Source of the DNA: Flavobacteriales bacterium
GTDB taxonomy: Bacteria > Bacteroidota > Bacteroidia > Flavobacteriales_D > Crocinitomicaceae
Length of the DNA stretch: 45,445 nt
NCBI GenBank assembly: GCA_947500875.1
Contig: CANMUN010000017.1
Coordinates: 1 to 45,445, forward strand
Reading direction: 5' to 3'
The notes beneath the pieces were generated by a model that saw only the letters and a program-made list of their open reading frames with translations, had not been told where the DNA came from and searched no databases. Both the position numbers and the translations under genes were made by a program. Below are positions 25,832 through 34,071 of this stretch, piece after piece. Position 1 is the stretch's first letter, and the number at the start of each line of letters is the position of its first letter.

Positions 25832-26346
25832 TGCCAACTTTGTTTCTCCTTCTTGTATGCTGCTTGTTCTCATGCAGCGCTCCTGTTAAGAAACCTAAGG
25901 AGAGCAACGATTGGTCGACCAACCACTCGGTGTCCTATCAAAAAGAAGTTAATGACCGTGAACAATTAAAAATCGCTTTCTACCTCGAGCACCATCAGGA
26001 ATTGTCGATGCAGATGACCTCCACAGGACTTCGCTATCAAATGATAAAACTTGTTCCAAAGGGTGAACTGGCACAACCTGGTAAAACCGCTTTGGCGATT
26101 GTTAAGATCAGTTTATTGGACGGAAGAATTTGCTACGAAACGGATTCGGAATTTTACGAGGAAATCCCCATCGACCATAACGATCGGGAATCAGGACTGA
26201 ACGAAGGATTGAAATTGATGCGAAAGGGCGAAAAGGCAAAGTTTATTTTGCCCAGCCATTTAGCCCATGGATTAGTAGGAGATTTACAAAAAATCCCGCC
26301 CCTTTCGATTCTGGTTTTGGACGTTGAACTAATGGATTTACAATGA
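25831..26346 (+). CDS. gldI: GldI-like FKBP-type peptidyl-prolyl isomerase lipoprotein
   Basis: A 171-residue lipoprotein with lipobox LFSC (Cys15). Residues about 60-171 form an FKBP domain: GKTALAIVKISLLDGRICYETD, then GLNEGLKLMRKGEKAKFILPSHLAHGLVGD, then IPPLSILVLDVELM. GldI of Flavobacterium is a similar short FKBP lipoprotein needed for gliding and T9SS function. As I recall it also sits beside nrnA, which is the main reason for the symbol. Whether this organism glides cannot be told from the window. Several FKBP active-site aromatics are weakly conserved, so isomerase activity may be low. Its start overlaps the nrnA stop, and its stop overlaps the next FKBP gene by 4 bases. Confidence 0.6.
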   Translation: MPTLFLLLVCCLFSCSAPVKKPKESNDWSTNHSVSYQKEVNDREQLKIAFYLEHHQELSMQMTSTGLRYQMIKLVPKGELAQPGKTALAIVKISLLDGRICYETDSEFYEEIPIDHNDRESGLNEGLKLMRKGEKAKFILPSHLAHGLVGDLQKIPPLSILVLDVELMDLQ

Positions 26347-27221
26347 TTACACGCCTGTTGTACGCTCTCGTTGTTGGAATATTATTGGTGGGGTGTACGG
26401 ACCCTGCTCCAAAGAAGAACAAGGTTAAGGTAACCAAAGAACGAAAACCCAAGGAAAACCTATCGATTACAAGCGGTAAAGACAATCCGTTGGAAGAATT
26501 TGACCAGAAGAACATCAAAGAACGCTTAACCGTTGAAAACGGTGTGTCAGTGGAATGGATTGCTTCTCCTTTTAAATCAAACCCAACCCTAAAAGACGGT
26601 GAAGTTTGTTTGCTTTCGTACCGTTTAACGCTACCTGACGGAAAAATCATCGATGGCAATAACCGCGTAAATCTTCCATTCATTCCTTACTTAGTGGGCT
26701 ATAATATGCAAATTGCCGGTTGGGATCTTGGCTTGCATCATTTACGGGTAGGGGATTTTGCTAAAGTCATAATTCCTGCAGAAATGGCATACGGCAGCAA
26801 GGGGATTAAGAACATTGTACCTTCGAATTCGGAGGTATGGCTGTACGTCAAGGTGCTAGCGAAAGTTGCTCCCGATGGAGACAAGAACGGCGTGAAATAT
26901 TGGATTTTTGATAAAGGTAAGCCCTCAGCATTGGATGCCTCAGAAGATAAGGAGGTTTTTTACCACGCGATTGCCAGCACCAAATCAAACCCCAACGTTC
27001 AGAACACTTACCGAAAGCATTTAACGTTGTCCTACATCCCAAATCAAAAAAACGTGGTGTCGGGTTTAAGAGGCCTTCTCAAAAATGCCAGGCCGGGACA
27101 AAAGATTTTTGCCCTTGTATCGGCCGACCAAGCCTATGGAAAGCAAGGTTACGGCAACCTGGTTCAGCCCGATGAATCGGTGTTTTATAACCTAACGATT
27201 CGTTCTGTTCGGGAATTATAG
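26343..27221 (+). CDS. lipoprotein with two FKBP-type isomerase domains
   Basis: A 292-residue lipoprotein (lipobox LVGC, Cys18). The first FKBP domain (about 70-180) is well preserved: DGEVCLLSYRLTLPDGKIIDG, LPFIPYLVGYNMQIAGWDLGLHHLRVGDFAKVIIPAEMAYGSKG, then IVPSNSEVWLYVKVL. The second (about 185-290) is shorter and more diverged, ending KIFALVSADQAYGKQGYGNLVQPDESVFYNL. Such proteins probably help fold secreted and outer-membrane proteins in the periplasm. The start overlaps the stop of the gldI-like gene (ATGA). The next gene has its own promoter-like box, so this is probably the last gene of the transcript. Confidence 0.82.
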   Translation: MITRLLYALVVGILLVGCTDPAPKKNKVKVTKERKPKENLSITSGKDNPLEEFDQKNIKERLTVENGVSVEWIASPFKSNPTLKDGEVCLLSYRLTLPDGKIIDGNNRVNLPFIPYLVGYNMQIAGWDLGLHHLRVGDFAKVIIPAEMAYGSKGIKNIVPSNSEVWLYVKVLAKVAPDGDKNGVKYWIFDKGKPSALDASEDKEVFYHAIASTKSNPNVQNTYRKHLTLSYIPNQKNVVSGLRGLLKNARPGQKIFALVSADQAYGKQGYGNLVQPDESVFYNLTIRSVREL

Positions 27222-27232
27222 TTTTTTTGTGG

Positions 27233-27240
27233 TATCTTTG
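27233..27240 (+). promoter_or_regulatory. -7 box at the start of the M23/LysM gene
   Basis: TATCTTTG fits TAnnTTTG exactly and ends only 5 bases before the ATG at 27246. If transcription starts about 5-8 bases after the box, as is usual, the mRNA would be leaderless or nearly so. No good -33 element is visible. Confidence 0.45.
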
Positions 27241-27245
27241 ACAAG

Positions 27246-28268
27246 ATGCTTTTTACCTTTCGCTATTGGTCCCTTGGATGGATTTTATTACCGTTCATGG
27301 CATTCGCCCAACCTGGAGTTGATACCATCGCCACAGATAAAGGAACCCTGATACTCCACGAAGATCATACCTGGTCGCTTGCCAACGACCCCTCATTCAC
27401 GGGAGTAATGAACGAACGCATCCACACCATTGTCAGTGCTTTTTCCCCTCCCATTACTCAATCGTGGTCCAATGAGACGGTGTTCACGGAATCCAATGAT
27501 TTGAGCCATATGAAGGATACCATTTGGTTGTGCCTGAATGAATTTGCTCCGGATAATCAAATGGATTTTTGCTTTCCGATGAAAAAAATTAAGGTTAACT
27601 CCCATTATGGCCCGCGCAGCGGTCGATACCACAACGGCATTGATTTGGACTTAAACGTTGGAGATACGATTTACGCGATGTTTTCCGGTAAAGTGCGGTA
27701 CGCAAAATACAACAGCGGTGGCTTTGGAAATTTGGTAATCCTACGCCATTACAACGGATTAGAAACATTTTATGCTCATTTAAGCAAGTTTTTAGTGGCT
27801 CCCAATCAATCGGTGAGGGTGGGTCAACCCATTGCGCTCGGCGGGAACACAGGAAGGTCAACAGGACCCCATTTGCACATGGAGGTTCGGTTTTACGAGG
27901 AGCCAATCAATCCCGAAGAGATCATCGATTTCGAGCGTTTAACGTTGCGCAAGGAAAACCTCTTTTTGCACAAAGCGATGTTTCGACCCGGGGCCAAACC
28001 CACCGATGAAATTGAAGTACTTTCTGCCGATCAGCTGGCGTATCAATCCTACAGCACGCCCGTCCAAAACACGGTGACTGCCGTAGTTGCTCCAACGGTT
28101 AGGCCAACCCTTAAAACCAACCAAAAGAAATACCACCAAATTCAATCCGGCGATACGTTGACCAAAATTGCGCGGAAATACGGTACAACGGTCGGTTCCC
28201 TTTGTAACTTAAATGGAATTTCACCGTCAACCACGTTGGTCATTGGTAGAAGTTTACGCGTAAAATGA
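27246..28268 (+). CDS. M23 (LytM-type) peptidase with C-terminal LysM domain
   Basis: A 340-residue exported protein with a signal peptide (about 1-21, ending AFAQ). The M23 domain at about 115-225 has the zinc ligands His129 and Asp133 in RYHNGIDLD, His178 in YAHLS and the HLH motif at 209-211. The active-site set is complete, so it probably cuts peptidoglycan cross-links rather than acting only as an activator. A basic linker leads to a LysM domain at about 293-338 (IQSGDTLTKIARKYGTTVGSLCNLNG) that binds glycan chains. Its stop overlaps the bamD start by 4 bases, tying wall remodelling to outer-membrane assembly. Confidence 0.9.
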   Translation: MLFTFRYWSLGWILLPFMAFAQPGVDTIATDKGTLILHEDHTWSLANDPSFTGVMNERIHTIVSAFSPPITQSWSNETVFTESNDLSHMKDTIWLCLNEFAPDNQMDFCFPMKKIKVNSHYGPRSGRYHNGIDLDLNVGDTIYAMFSGKVRYAKYNSGGFGNLVILRHYNGLETFYAHLSKFLVAPNQSVRVGQPIALGGNTGRSTGPHLHMEVRFYEEPINPEEIIDFERLTLRKENLFLHKAMFRPGAKPTDEIEVLSADQLAYQSYSTPVQNTVTAVVAPTVRPTLKTNQKKYHQIQSGDTLTKIARKYGTTVGSLCNLNGISPSTTLVIGRSLRVK

Positions 28269-29062
28269 AAATGAAAACTGTTTTAATCACCCTAGTCGCT
28301 GCGGTTTTGGTCGCTTGTTCACCTTACAATGATGTGCTCAAGGGAGACGATTATTCCTTGAAGTTTTCAACGGCCAATACCCTTTACCAAGAAAATTCCA
28401 AGCGCTCCTACGAAAAAGCCATTGTTCTTTTTGAGCAAGTATTCCAGCACGCACCCAAAACGAAAGATGGAGAGACCTCCTATTTCCTGATGGCCAAAAG
28501 TTATTTTGAAAAGGGCGATTTTTACATGGCCGGTTATTTTTTCGGATCCTTCATTCAGCGCTATCCATATTCTTTGCGCAACGAAGAGGCCTTTTTCTTA
28601 ACAGCGATGTGCAGTGTCAATAATTCTCCTAAGTGGTCTTTAGACCAAACGGAAACCTACGAAGCACTCAATGCGGTTCAACAGTTTATCGATAAATACC
28701 CCACCTCTCCGTTAATTGATTCGTGCAACAAAATCATTGATGATTTGTCCTACAAATTGGAGTTCAAAGACTACAATAAGGTAACGCTGTACGATAAAAC
28801 CGGCAACTATAAGGCAGCCGTTTCATACGTTGATTTATTCATGGAAAAGTTTCCGCTTTCCATTCACGAAGAAGAAGTGCGATACCTTGCCATCAAAAAC
28901 GGTTATTTTCTTGCGGAAAACAGCATTGATAGCAAAAAAAAGGAAAGGATAGAGGAAACTTTGCAAAGATATCGTAACTTTGTAAACGATTTCCCAAGTT
29001 CAAGCTACATTGCATCGTTAAAGGCACTGTTAAAGCCTTGGGAAAAAGATTACGAATTTTAA
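28265..29062 (+). CDS. bamD: outer-membrane assembly lipoprotein BamD
   Basis: BamD is the essential TPR lipoprotein of the BAM complex, which inserts beta-barrel proteins into the outer membrane. The 265-residue chain starts with a lipoprotein signal (lipobox LVAC, Cys18) and then has tandem TPR-like helices: YEKAIVLFEQVFQHAP at about 49-64, AKSYFEKGDFYMAGYFFGSFIQRYP at about 77-101, and later repeats to about 250. Length and motifs fit Bacteroidota BamD. An in-frame ATG two codons on is an alternative start. It is first in the well-known order bamD - rpoZ - coaBC - DUF4835 - recN. Confidence 0.92.
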   Translation: MKMKTVLITLVAAVLVACSPYNDVLKGDDYSLKFSTANTLYQENSKRSYEKAIVLFEQVFQHAPKTKDGETSYFLMAKSYFEKGDFYMAGYFFGSFIQRYPYSLRNEEAFFLTAMCSVNNSPKWSLDQTETYEALNAVQQFIDKYPTSPLIDSCNKIIDDLSYKLEFKDYNKVTLYDKTGNYKAAVSYVDLFMEKFPLSIHEEEVRYLAIKNGYFLAENSIDSKKKERIEETLQRYRNFVNDFPSSSYIASLKALLKPWEKDYEF

Positions 29063-29071
29063 GCATATTCC

Positions 29072-29404
29072 ATGAGTTACAAGAATTTAAACGCAGAAAA
29101 ATCAACAGTTACCCGTGACGTAATTGATTTAGAGAACAAAACCGGCAATCTTTACCAATCGATTGTGGCCGTTTCCAAGCGTTCTAATCAAATAAGTACC
29201 CACTTGAAGGAAGAATTGGTTCAAAAGTTGCAAGAATTTGCAAGCACCACCGATTCGTTAGAGGAAGTGTATGAGAACCGTGAACAAATTGAAATTTCAA
29301 AGCATTACGAAAAACTTCCTAAGGCAACAGCGCTTGCAATGCAAGAAATGTTGGAGGATAAAGTGTACTTAAGAAATCCAGAGTCAGAATCGGACTCGAT
29401 TTAA
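29072..29404 (+). CDS. rpoZ: RNA polymerase omega subunit (Bacteroidota form)
   Basis: A 110-residue protein that fits the Bacteroidota RpoZ/Rpb6-like family in sequence (LYQSIVAVSKRSNQIS at about 27-42 is the conserved core that holds the beta' tail) and in position between bamD and coaBC. It helps assemble and stabilise RNA polymerase. It starts 9 bases after bamD, and its stop is 1 base before coaBC. A perfect -7 box TAACTTTG at 28975-28982 inside bamD could give rpoZ and what follows an extra promoter. Confidence 0.88.
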   Translation: MSYKNLNAEKSTVTRDVIDLENKTGNLYQSIVAVSKRSNQISTHLKEELVQKLQEFASTTDSLEEVYENREQIEISKHYEKLPKATALAMQEMLEDKVYLRNPESESDSI

Positions 29405-29405
29405 A

Positions 29406-30590
29406 ATGCATGTTCTTATTGGAATTACTGCCGGAATCGCGGCCTACAAAATTCCATTATTAATTCGTTTACTGGTCAAACAAGGGCACGAAGTAAGGGT
29501 GATTATGACGCCTGATTCCTCGGATTTTGTCAGTCCCTTAGTGGTTTCTACCTTATCCAAAAATCCCGTAGCGATCGAATTTTGGGACCGAAAGACCGGC
29601 GAATGGAACCACCATGTGGCTTATGCAGAATGGGCAGATGTTTTGGTAGTAGCCCCTTGTACGGCCAATACCTTAGCCAAAATGTCTCAAGGCTTGTGCG
29701 ATAATTTTCTCCTTGCAACCTTCTTGTCCATGAGGAATCGTACGATGATTGCACCAGCGATGGACTTGGAAATGTACCAGCATCCAACGGTTCGACGCAA
29801 TTTGTCCATTCTTGAAGGGGACGGTGTAGTTATTATTCCACCGGAACATGGAGAATTAGCGAGTGGAATGGTTGGAGAAGGAAGATTACCGCAACCTGAA
29901 CAGCTGGCCGAACGCATCAACGAGCATTTGGGCTGTCAAGGTCTATTAAACGGTGTCAAGGCCTTAGTCACGGCTGGACCGACCTACGAGGCCATCGATG
30001 CCGTTCGATTCGTCGGCAACCGATCCTCGGGTAAAATGGGTTACGCCATCGCAGAGGCTCTGGCGAATCAGGGCGCTCAAGTCACGTTGTTGTCAGGTCC
30101 TACCCAACTTACGGCGAAACATCCGTTGATTCAGACCGTGAAGATTGAAACCGCGAAAGAGTTATTTGCTTCCGTTCAAACCCATTGGCCATCGGCCGAC
30201 CTTGGGGTGTTCGCTGCTGCAGTGGCCGATTATCGTCCCTCAGAACCCAATCCTCAGAAAATCAAGAAAAACGAAGATTCTGTGACCTTGAATTTGGTCA
30301 AAACCGAAGACTCGCTTGCTTGGGCGGGAAGTCAAAAAAAAATGCACCAGTTTTTAATGGGTTTTGCTTTGGAAACCAGCGAAGGTGAAGCGTATGCGAA
30401 AGGAAAATTGATCAAAAAGCATTTAGACGCAATCGTTTTAAATGTTTTGGGGGAAAATGGCGTGGGTTTTAATTTCGAAACCAATAAAATTCGTATTTTC
30501 GGCAAGGAAGGGAAAGCGGTTGATTTACCCTTGGATTCCAAGAAAGAATTGGCGAAAAAGATAGTTGCTTATATAATAGAGAACAAATGA
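29406..30590 (+). CDS. coaBC: bifunctional phosphopantothenoylcysteine synthetase/decarboxylase
   Basis: This enzyme joins cysteine to 4'-phosphopantothenate (CoaB) and decarboxylates the product (CoaC), two steps of coenzyme A synthesis. The 394 residues are normal. The N-terminal CoaC flavoprotein half (1-180) opens with LIGITAGIAAYK and has APCTANTLAKMSQGLCDN and a PAMDLEMYQHP motif that stands in for PxMNxxMW. The C-terminal CoaB half starts with the conserved TAGPTYEAIDAVRFVGNRSSGKMGYAIAEA and contains AAAVADYRPSEP and KIKK. The stop overlaps the next ATG by 4 bases. Confidence 0.95.
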   Translation: MHVLIGITAGIAAYKIPLLIRLLVKQGHEVRVIMTPDSSDFVSPLVVSTLSKNPVAIEFWDRKTGEWNHHVAYAEWADVLVVAPCTANTLAKMSQGLCDNFLLATFLSMRNRTMIAPAMDLEMYQHPTVRRNLSILEGDGVVIIPPEHGELASGMVGEGRLPQPEQLAERINEHLGCQGLLNGVKALVTAGPTYEAIDAVRFVGNRSSGKMGYAIAEALANQGAQVTLLSGPTQLTAKHPLIQTVKIETAKELFASVQTHWPSADLGVFAAAVADYRPSEPNPQKIKKNEDSVTLNLVKTEDSLAWAGSQKKMHQFLMGFALETSEGEAYAKGKLIKKHLDAIVLNVLGENGVGFNFETNKIRIFGKEGKAVDLPLDSKKELAKKIVAYIIENK

Positions 30591-31492
30591 AACGAAGCAT
30601 TCTAGGTATGGTTTTTTGCTTAGCACTTGCGTTGTTCAATGCCCAAGAGCTCAACTGCAAGATTTCCATCATCAAAGAAGCAAGTTTAGAGGTTAATTCA
30701 ACAGAGTTAGAAATCTTTAAAGAGTTAGAGTTGGTATTGACAGAACTGATGAACAATACGCAATGGACCAAAGATCAATTCACCACGGAAGAGCGCATTA
30801 ATTGTTCCATGCAGCTTCAAATAAATAAAATCCCAAGTGCAGGAACGTATGTAGGGGCCCTTCAAATTCAAGCCACGAGACCTGTATTCAATTCCAATTA
30901 CAATACGCTTTTATTGAACTGGCGCGATGAAGACCTTGCCTTTACCTATTCGCGCAACACTTTAATCACGTATTCACCGAACCAATTTCGGGATAATTTG
31001 TCCTCCATCATGGCTTACTACGCTTACTTTATTTTAGGCATGGATTACGATTCCTTTTCGCTCAAAGGAGGCACGAAGTTTTTCAACGAATGCCAACAAA
31101 TTGTTTCGAATGCTCAAAATTCTGGCGCACCCGGTTGGAAATCCAACGAACAAGGAAAACGAAACCGTTTTTGGTTGGTGGATAACATCATGCAAGTTGC
31201 ATTTGAACCCTTGAGGGATTGCAATTACGCTTACCATCGAAATGGAATGGACCAAATGTACGAGGACAAGGTCAAGGGAAAAAAGGCGCTTTATGATGCC
31301 CTTTCCAAATTGAATCCCGTGGTTCAAGTACGTCCAAATTCTCCCAATGTTGTAAACTTTCTCCTGTGCAAACGCGATGAATTGAAAAGCATTTTGTCCG
31401 ATTCCGAAGTGAAAGAGAAAACCGACTTTGTTACGCTTTTGAAACGATTGGATCCTTCGAATTCCTCCAAGTATCAGGAAATTCTTCCCTAA
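30587..31492 (+). CDS. DUF4835 exported protein
   Basis: A 301-residue protein with a signal peptide (about 1-21, ending NAQ). Residues about 22-290 fit DUF4835: FKELELVLTELMNNTQWTKDQFTTEERINC near 46-75, then SSIMAYYAYFILGMDYDSFSLKGG, then AFEPLRDCNYAYHRNGMDQMYEDK. The family is specific to Bacteroidota and nearly always lies between coaBC and recN. Its function is unknown; a periplasmic or outer-membrane-associated role is inferred from the signal peptide and the bamD neighbour. It overlaps coaBC by 4 bases, and recN starts on the base right after its stop. Confidence 0.9.
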   Translation: MKRSILGMVFCLALALFNAQELNCKISIIKEASLEVNSTELEIFKELELVLTELMNNTQWTKDQFTTEERINCSMQLQINKIPSAGTYVGALQIQATRPVFNSNYNTLLLNWRDEDLAFTYSRNTLITYSPNQFRDNLSSIMAYYAYFILGMDYDSFSLKGGTKFFNECQQIVSNAQNSGAPGWKSNEQGKRNRFWLVDNIMQVAFEPLRDCNYAYHRNGMDQMYEDKVKGKKALYDALSKLNPVVQVRPNSPNVVNFLLCKRDELKSILSDSEVKEKTDFVTLLKRLDPSNSSKYQEILP

Positions 31493-33136
31493 ATGTTACG
31501 TAGGCTTACCGTTAAGAACTTTGTGCTCATTGATGCATTGGAAATTGATTTCCAGCAAGGGTTCACGGCCATAACGGGTGAAACGGGTTCAGGTAAATCA
31601 ATACTTCTTGGCGCTTTGGGCCTGCTGAAAGGAGATCGGGCGGATTTTTCCCTCATCGGTCCGGATGGAAGCAAAAGCGTTGTGGAAGGTGTTTTCTCGA
31701 TGGACGAAACTTCGTTGCGGTTGTTGGAATCTTTGGAATTCGAACCTTGGTCCGAATTAGTTGTTCGGCGTGAGATTCAAAAAGATGGAAGATCTCGGGC
31801 ATTTGTGAACGATACCCCCATCGGTTTGCAGGAAATGAAACTCCTCATGGGCCGAATGTTGGTCATTCATTCCCAGTACAACACCTTGGAATTGAAAGAT
31901 AAAGATTATCAGTTTGCCGTCTTAGATGCATTGTCCGGCACCCAGGACGCTGCAAGGGATTTTAAAGCCCGCTTCGCAAAATTCTTGGGCATGGGTAAAA
32001 ACCTTGGGTCATTGCAAGAACGGCAAAAGGAAATGTTGAGCAAACAGGATTACGAGGCGTTTTTATTGGACGAACTATCGGCATTAAGCCTGAGAGAAGT
32101 CGATTATGATCATTTGGCCCAAGAATTAACGCTGCAAGAGCAAAAACAAAATCTCTCTGAAATTCTCGAAGGTTTGGTGCAATTCTCAGAAGGAGACGCC
32201 GTGAATATACTTCATAATTTTCGCAGCAAATTGCTCAAGGCGTCCAACAACAATCCGAGTTTTACTCCTTTGCTCGAGCAGCTCAATCAACTCATTACTT
32301 CGTTGGAAGAATTGGGATACGAAGCATCTTCTAAAAACGATGATTTAAGGTCCAATAGCATGGATGGAATCGAGGTGTTGAATAAAGTGGATGAATATAA
32401 CCGTTTATTGAACAAGCACCGTGTAACCGATCAAGCTGCGTTGTTAAGCATCTTCGAGGATCTGGCTTCGCGAAATGAATCCCTTCAGGCATTGTCCAAG
32501 GAACTTGCACTTTTGGAGGCCCAATTGGTAGAAGAGGAGAAAATCTTAGTGGCAACAGCAAAATCCTTAAATGTGTTGCGAAGGGAGAAAGCGTTGCAGC
32601 TTTCCCAAGAATTGAAAGAGGGGCTCGTAGGGCTCAAGTTGAAGGATGCGCAAATCCAATTTACATTGACCGATTCCGCTGCCTTGAACGAACGGGGCAT
32701 GGCTGAATTGGAAATCTTATTTTCTGCCAACAAGGGCATGGAACTAACCCCCATTCACAAAGCGGCCAGTGGTGGAGAATTATCCCGCGTGATGCTGCTC
32801 TTGCAACAGCTTATTTCGCGTAAAATGGACCTTCCTTGCATCTTGTTTGACGAAATTGATACGGGAGTCTCAGGGGACGTTGCAGAACGCATGGGCAAGC
32901 TCTTACGCACCATGGGGGAAAACCGGCAATTGCTGGCCATTACTCACCTGCCACAGGTGGCTGCAAAGGCACAAGGACATCTTAAGGTGACCAAGGAAGA
33001 TCGGGAGGAGCGGACGTTTACCTCGGTAAGGACTTTGGCGGAACAGGAGCGTATTATGGAGCTGGCGCGGTTGCTGAGCGGTGAACAGATTCAACCTGAG
33101 GCAGTTCAGCAAGCACATATTTTAAGGTCCTCATGA
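31493..33136 (+). CDS. recN: DNA repair ATPase RecN
   Basis: RecN is an SMC-like ATPase that acts at DNA double-strand breaks. The 547-residue chain has the Walker A GETGSGKS at 29-36, a long coiled-coil middle (about 150-365), the ABC signature KAASGGELSRVMLLLQQL near 422-440 and a Walker B region ILFDEIDTGVSGDVAERMG near 450-468, followed by the LAITHLPQVAAKAQ switch motif. All catalytic elements are present. The ATG follows the DUF4835 stop with no gap, and the stop overlaps the GSCFA start by 4 bases. No LexA-type operator is visible, which fits co-transcription with the genes upstream. Confidence 0.95.
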   Translation: MLRRLTVKNFVLIDALEIDFQQGFTAITGETGSGKSILLGALGLLKGDRADFSLIGPDGSKSVVEGVFSMDETSLRLLESLEFEPWSELVVRREIQKDGRSRAFVNDTPIGLQEMKLLMGRMLVIHSQYNTLELKDKDYQFAVLDALSGTQDAARDFKARFAKFLGMGKNLGSLQERQKEMLSKQDYEAFLLDELSALSLREVDYDHLAQELTLQEQKQNLSEILEGLVQFSEGDAVNILHNFRSKLLKASNNNPSFTPLLEQLNQLITSLEELGYEASSKNDDLRSNSMDGIEVLNKVDEYNRLLNKHRVTDQAALLSIFEDLASRNESLQALSKELALLEAQLVEEEKILVATAKSLNVLRREKALQLSQELKEGLVGLKLKDAQIQFTLTDSAALNERGMAELEILFSANKGMELTPIHKAASGGELSRVMLLLQQLISRKMDLPCILFDEIDTGVSGDVAERMGKLLRTMGENRQLLAITHLPQVAAKAQGHLKVTKEDREERTFTSVRTLAEQERIMELARLLSGEQIQPEAVQQAHILRSS

Positions 33137-34071
33137 AACATGCTGATTTTTTTACCTCGGTTCCAACGGTGAATGTTGGTTTTTCCTGCAATTTCTCCTC
33201 AAAAATTGGAATGCTGGGCAGTTGCTTTTCGCAATCCATTCACGGTAAATTTCGACGTTTTGGTTTCGACGCTTGGTCCTCACCTTTTGGAACGATTTAC
33301 AATCCCTTGTCGATTTTTAAGGCGGTAGAGTACCTGATTCATCCAAATTTACCCTGGTCAATGGGACAATATGGAGGCAATTTTTTCGCTTGGGAAACCG
33401 CACATTCCCTGATTTCAAAAGACAAACATGAATTGGAAGAGCAGCTCCTGAATCTTCGGAACATGCATCATCATTTGTTGCGCGAATCGAAGGTATTGCT
33501 GATCACGGTTGGTTCAGCCTGGGCGTATTTTTTACAACCTCAGGATGCTTTGGTGGCTAATTGCCATAAAGTTCCCGGCAATCAATTTAAAAAAAAGTTG
33601 TTGAGCATCGAAGAGATGACCCAAGGGTTTACGGCTATGTACGAGGCCTTATGTAAGTTTAACCCGGGAATAGAAATTGTGTTAACGGTCAGTCCCGTTC
33701 GGCATCTGCGGGAAGGCTTAGTTCACAACAACCGTAGCAAGGCGCGCTTAATTGAATGGACGCATTCCATGGTGGAGCACTATTCTAACGTGCATTATTT
33801 TCCTTCCTATGAAATCATAGTGGATGAATTACGCGATTACCGTTTCTTTGAACCGGATGGAGTGCATCCTTCTTCCCAGGCGGTTCAATTTGTTTGGGAT
33901 AGGTTGGTGGATTTTTTGATATCCAAGGAGGCGCAGGAAGTATTCAATTCCATCGAAGAGGTTCGTAAATTGGAAGAGCATCGTTGGAGTTACGAAACCG
34001 ACAGAACGGCTTTTAAGGAACTAATTGCGGCCAAACAGAAAGCATTGGAAGCTTTTCCCATTGCTTGGTAG
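33133..34071 (+). CDS. GSCFA-domain protein
   Basis: A 312-residue soluble protein. The family motif appears at about 25-50: KIGMLGSCFSQSIHGKFRRFGFD, where GSCF is the GSCFA signature and may supply the nucleophile of an SGNH/GDSL-like hydrolase fold. SSPFGTIYNPLSI follows as is typical, and VLTVSPVRHLREG and FEPDGVHPSSQAV at about 235-250 provide the Asp and His usual for the third block. The substrate is unknown; carbohydrate or lipid de-esterification is a plausible guess. It is the last gene of the plus-strand run and ends exactly against the stop of the convergent gene. Confidence 0.88.
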   Translation: MKHADFFTSVPTVNVGFSCNFSSKIGMLGSCFSQSIHGKFRRFGFDAWSSPFGTIYNPLSIFKAVEYLIHPNLPWSMGQYGGNFFAWETAHSLISKDKHELEEQLLNLRNMHHHLLRESKVLLITVGSAWAYFLQPQDALVANCHKVPGNQFKKKLLSIEEMTQGFTAMYEALCKFNPGIEIVLTVSPVRHLREGLVHNNRSKARLIEWTHSMVEHYSNVHYFPSYEIIVDELRDYRFFEPDGVHPSSQAVQFVWDRLVDFLISKEAQEVFNSIEEVRKLEEHRWSYETDRTAFKELIAAKQKALEAFPIAW

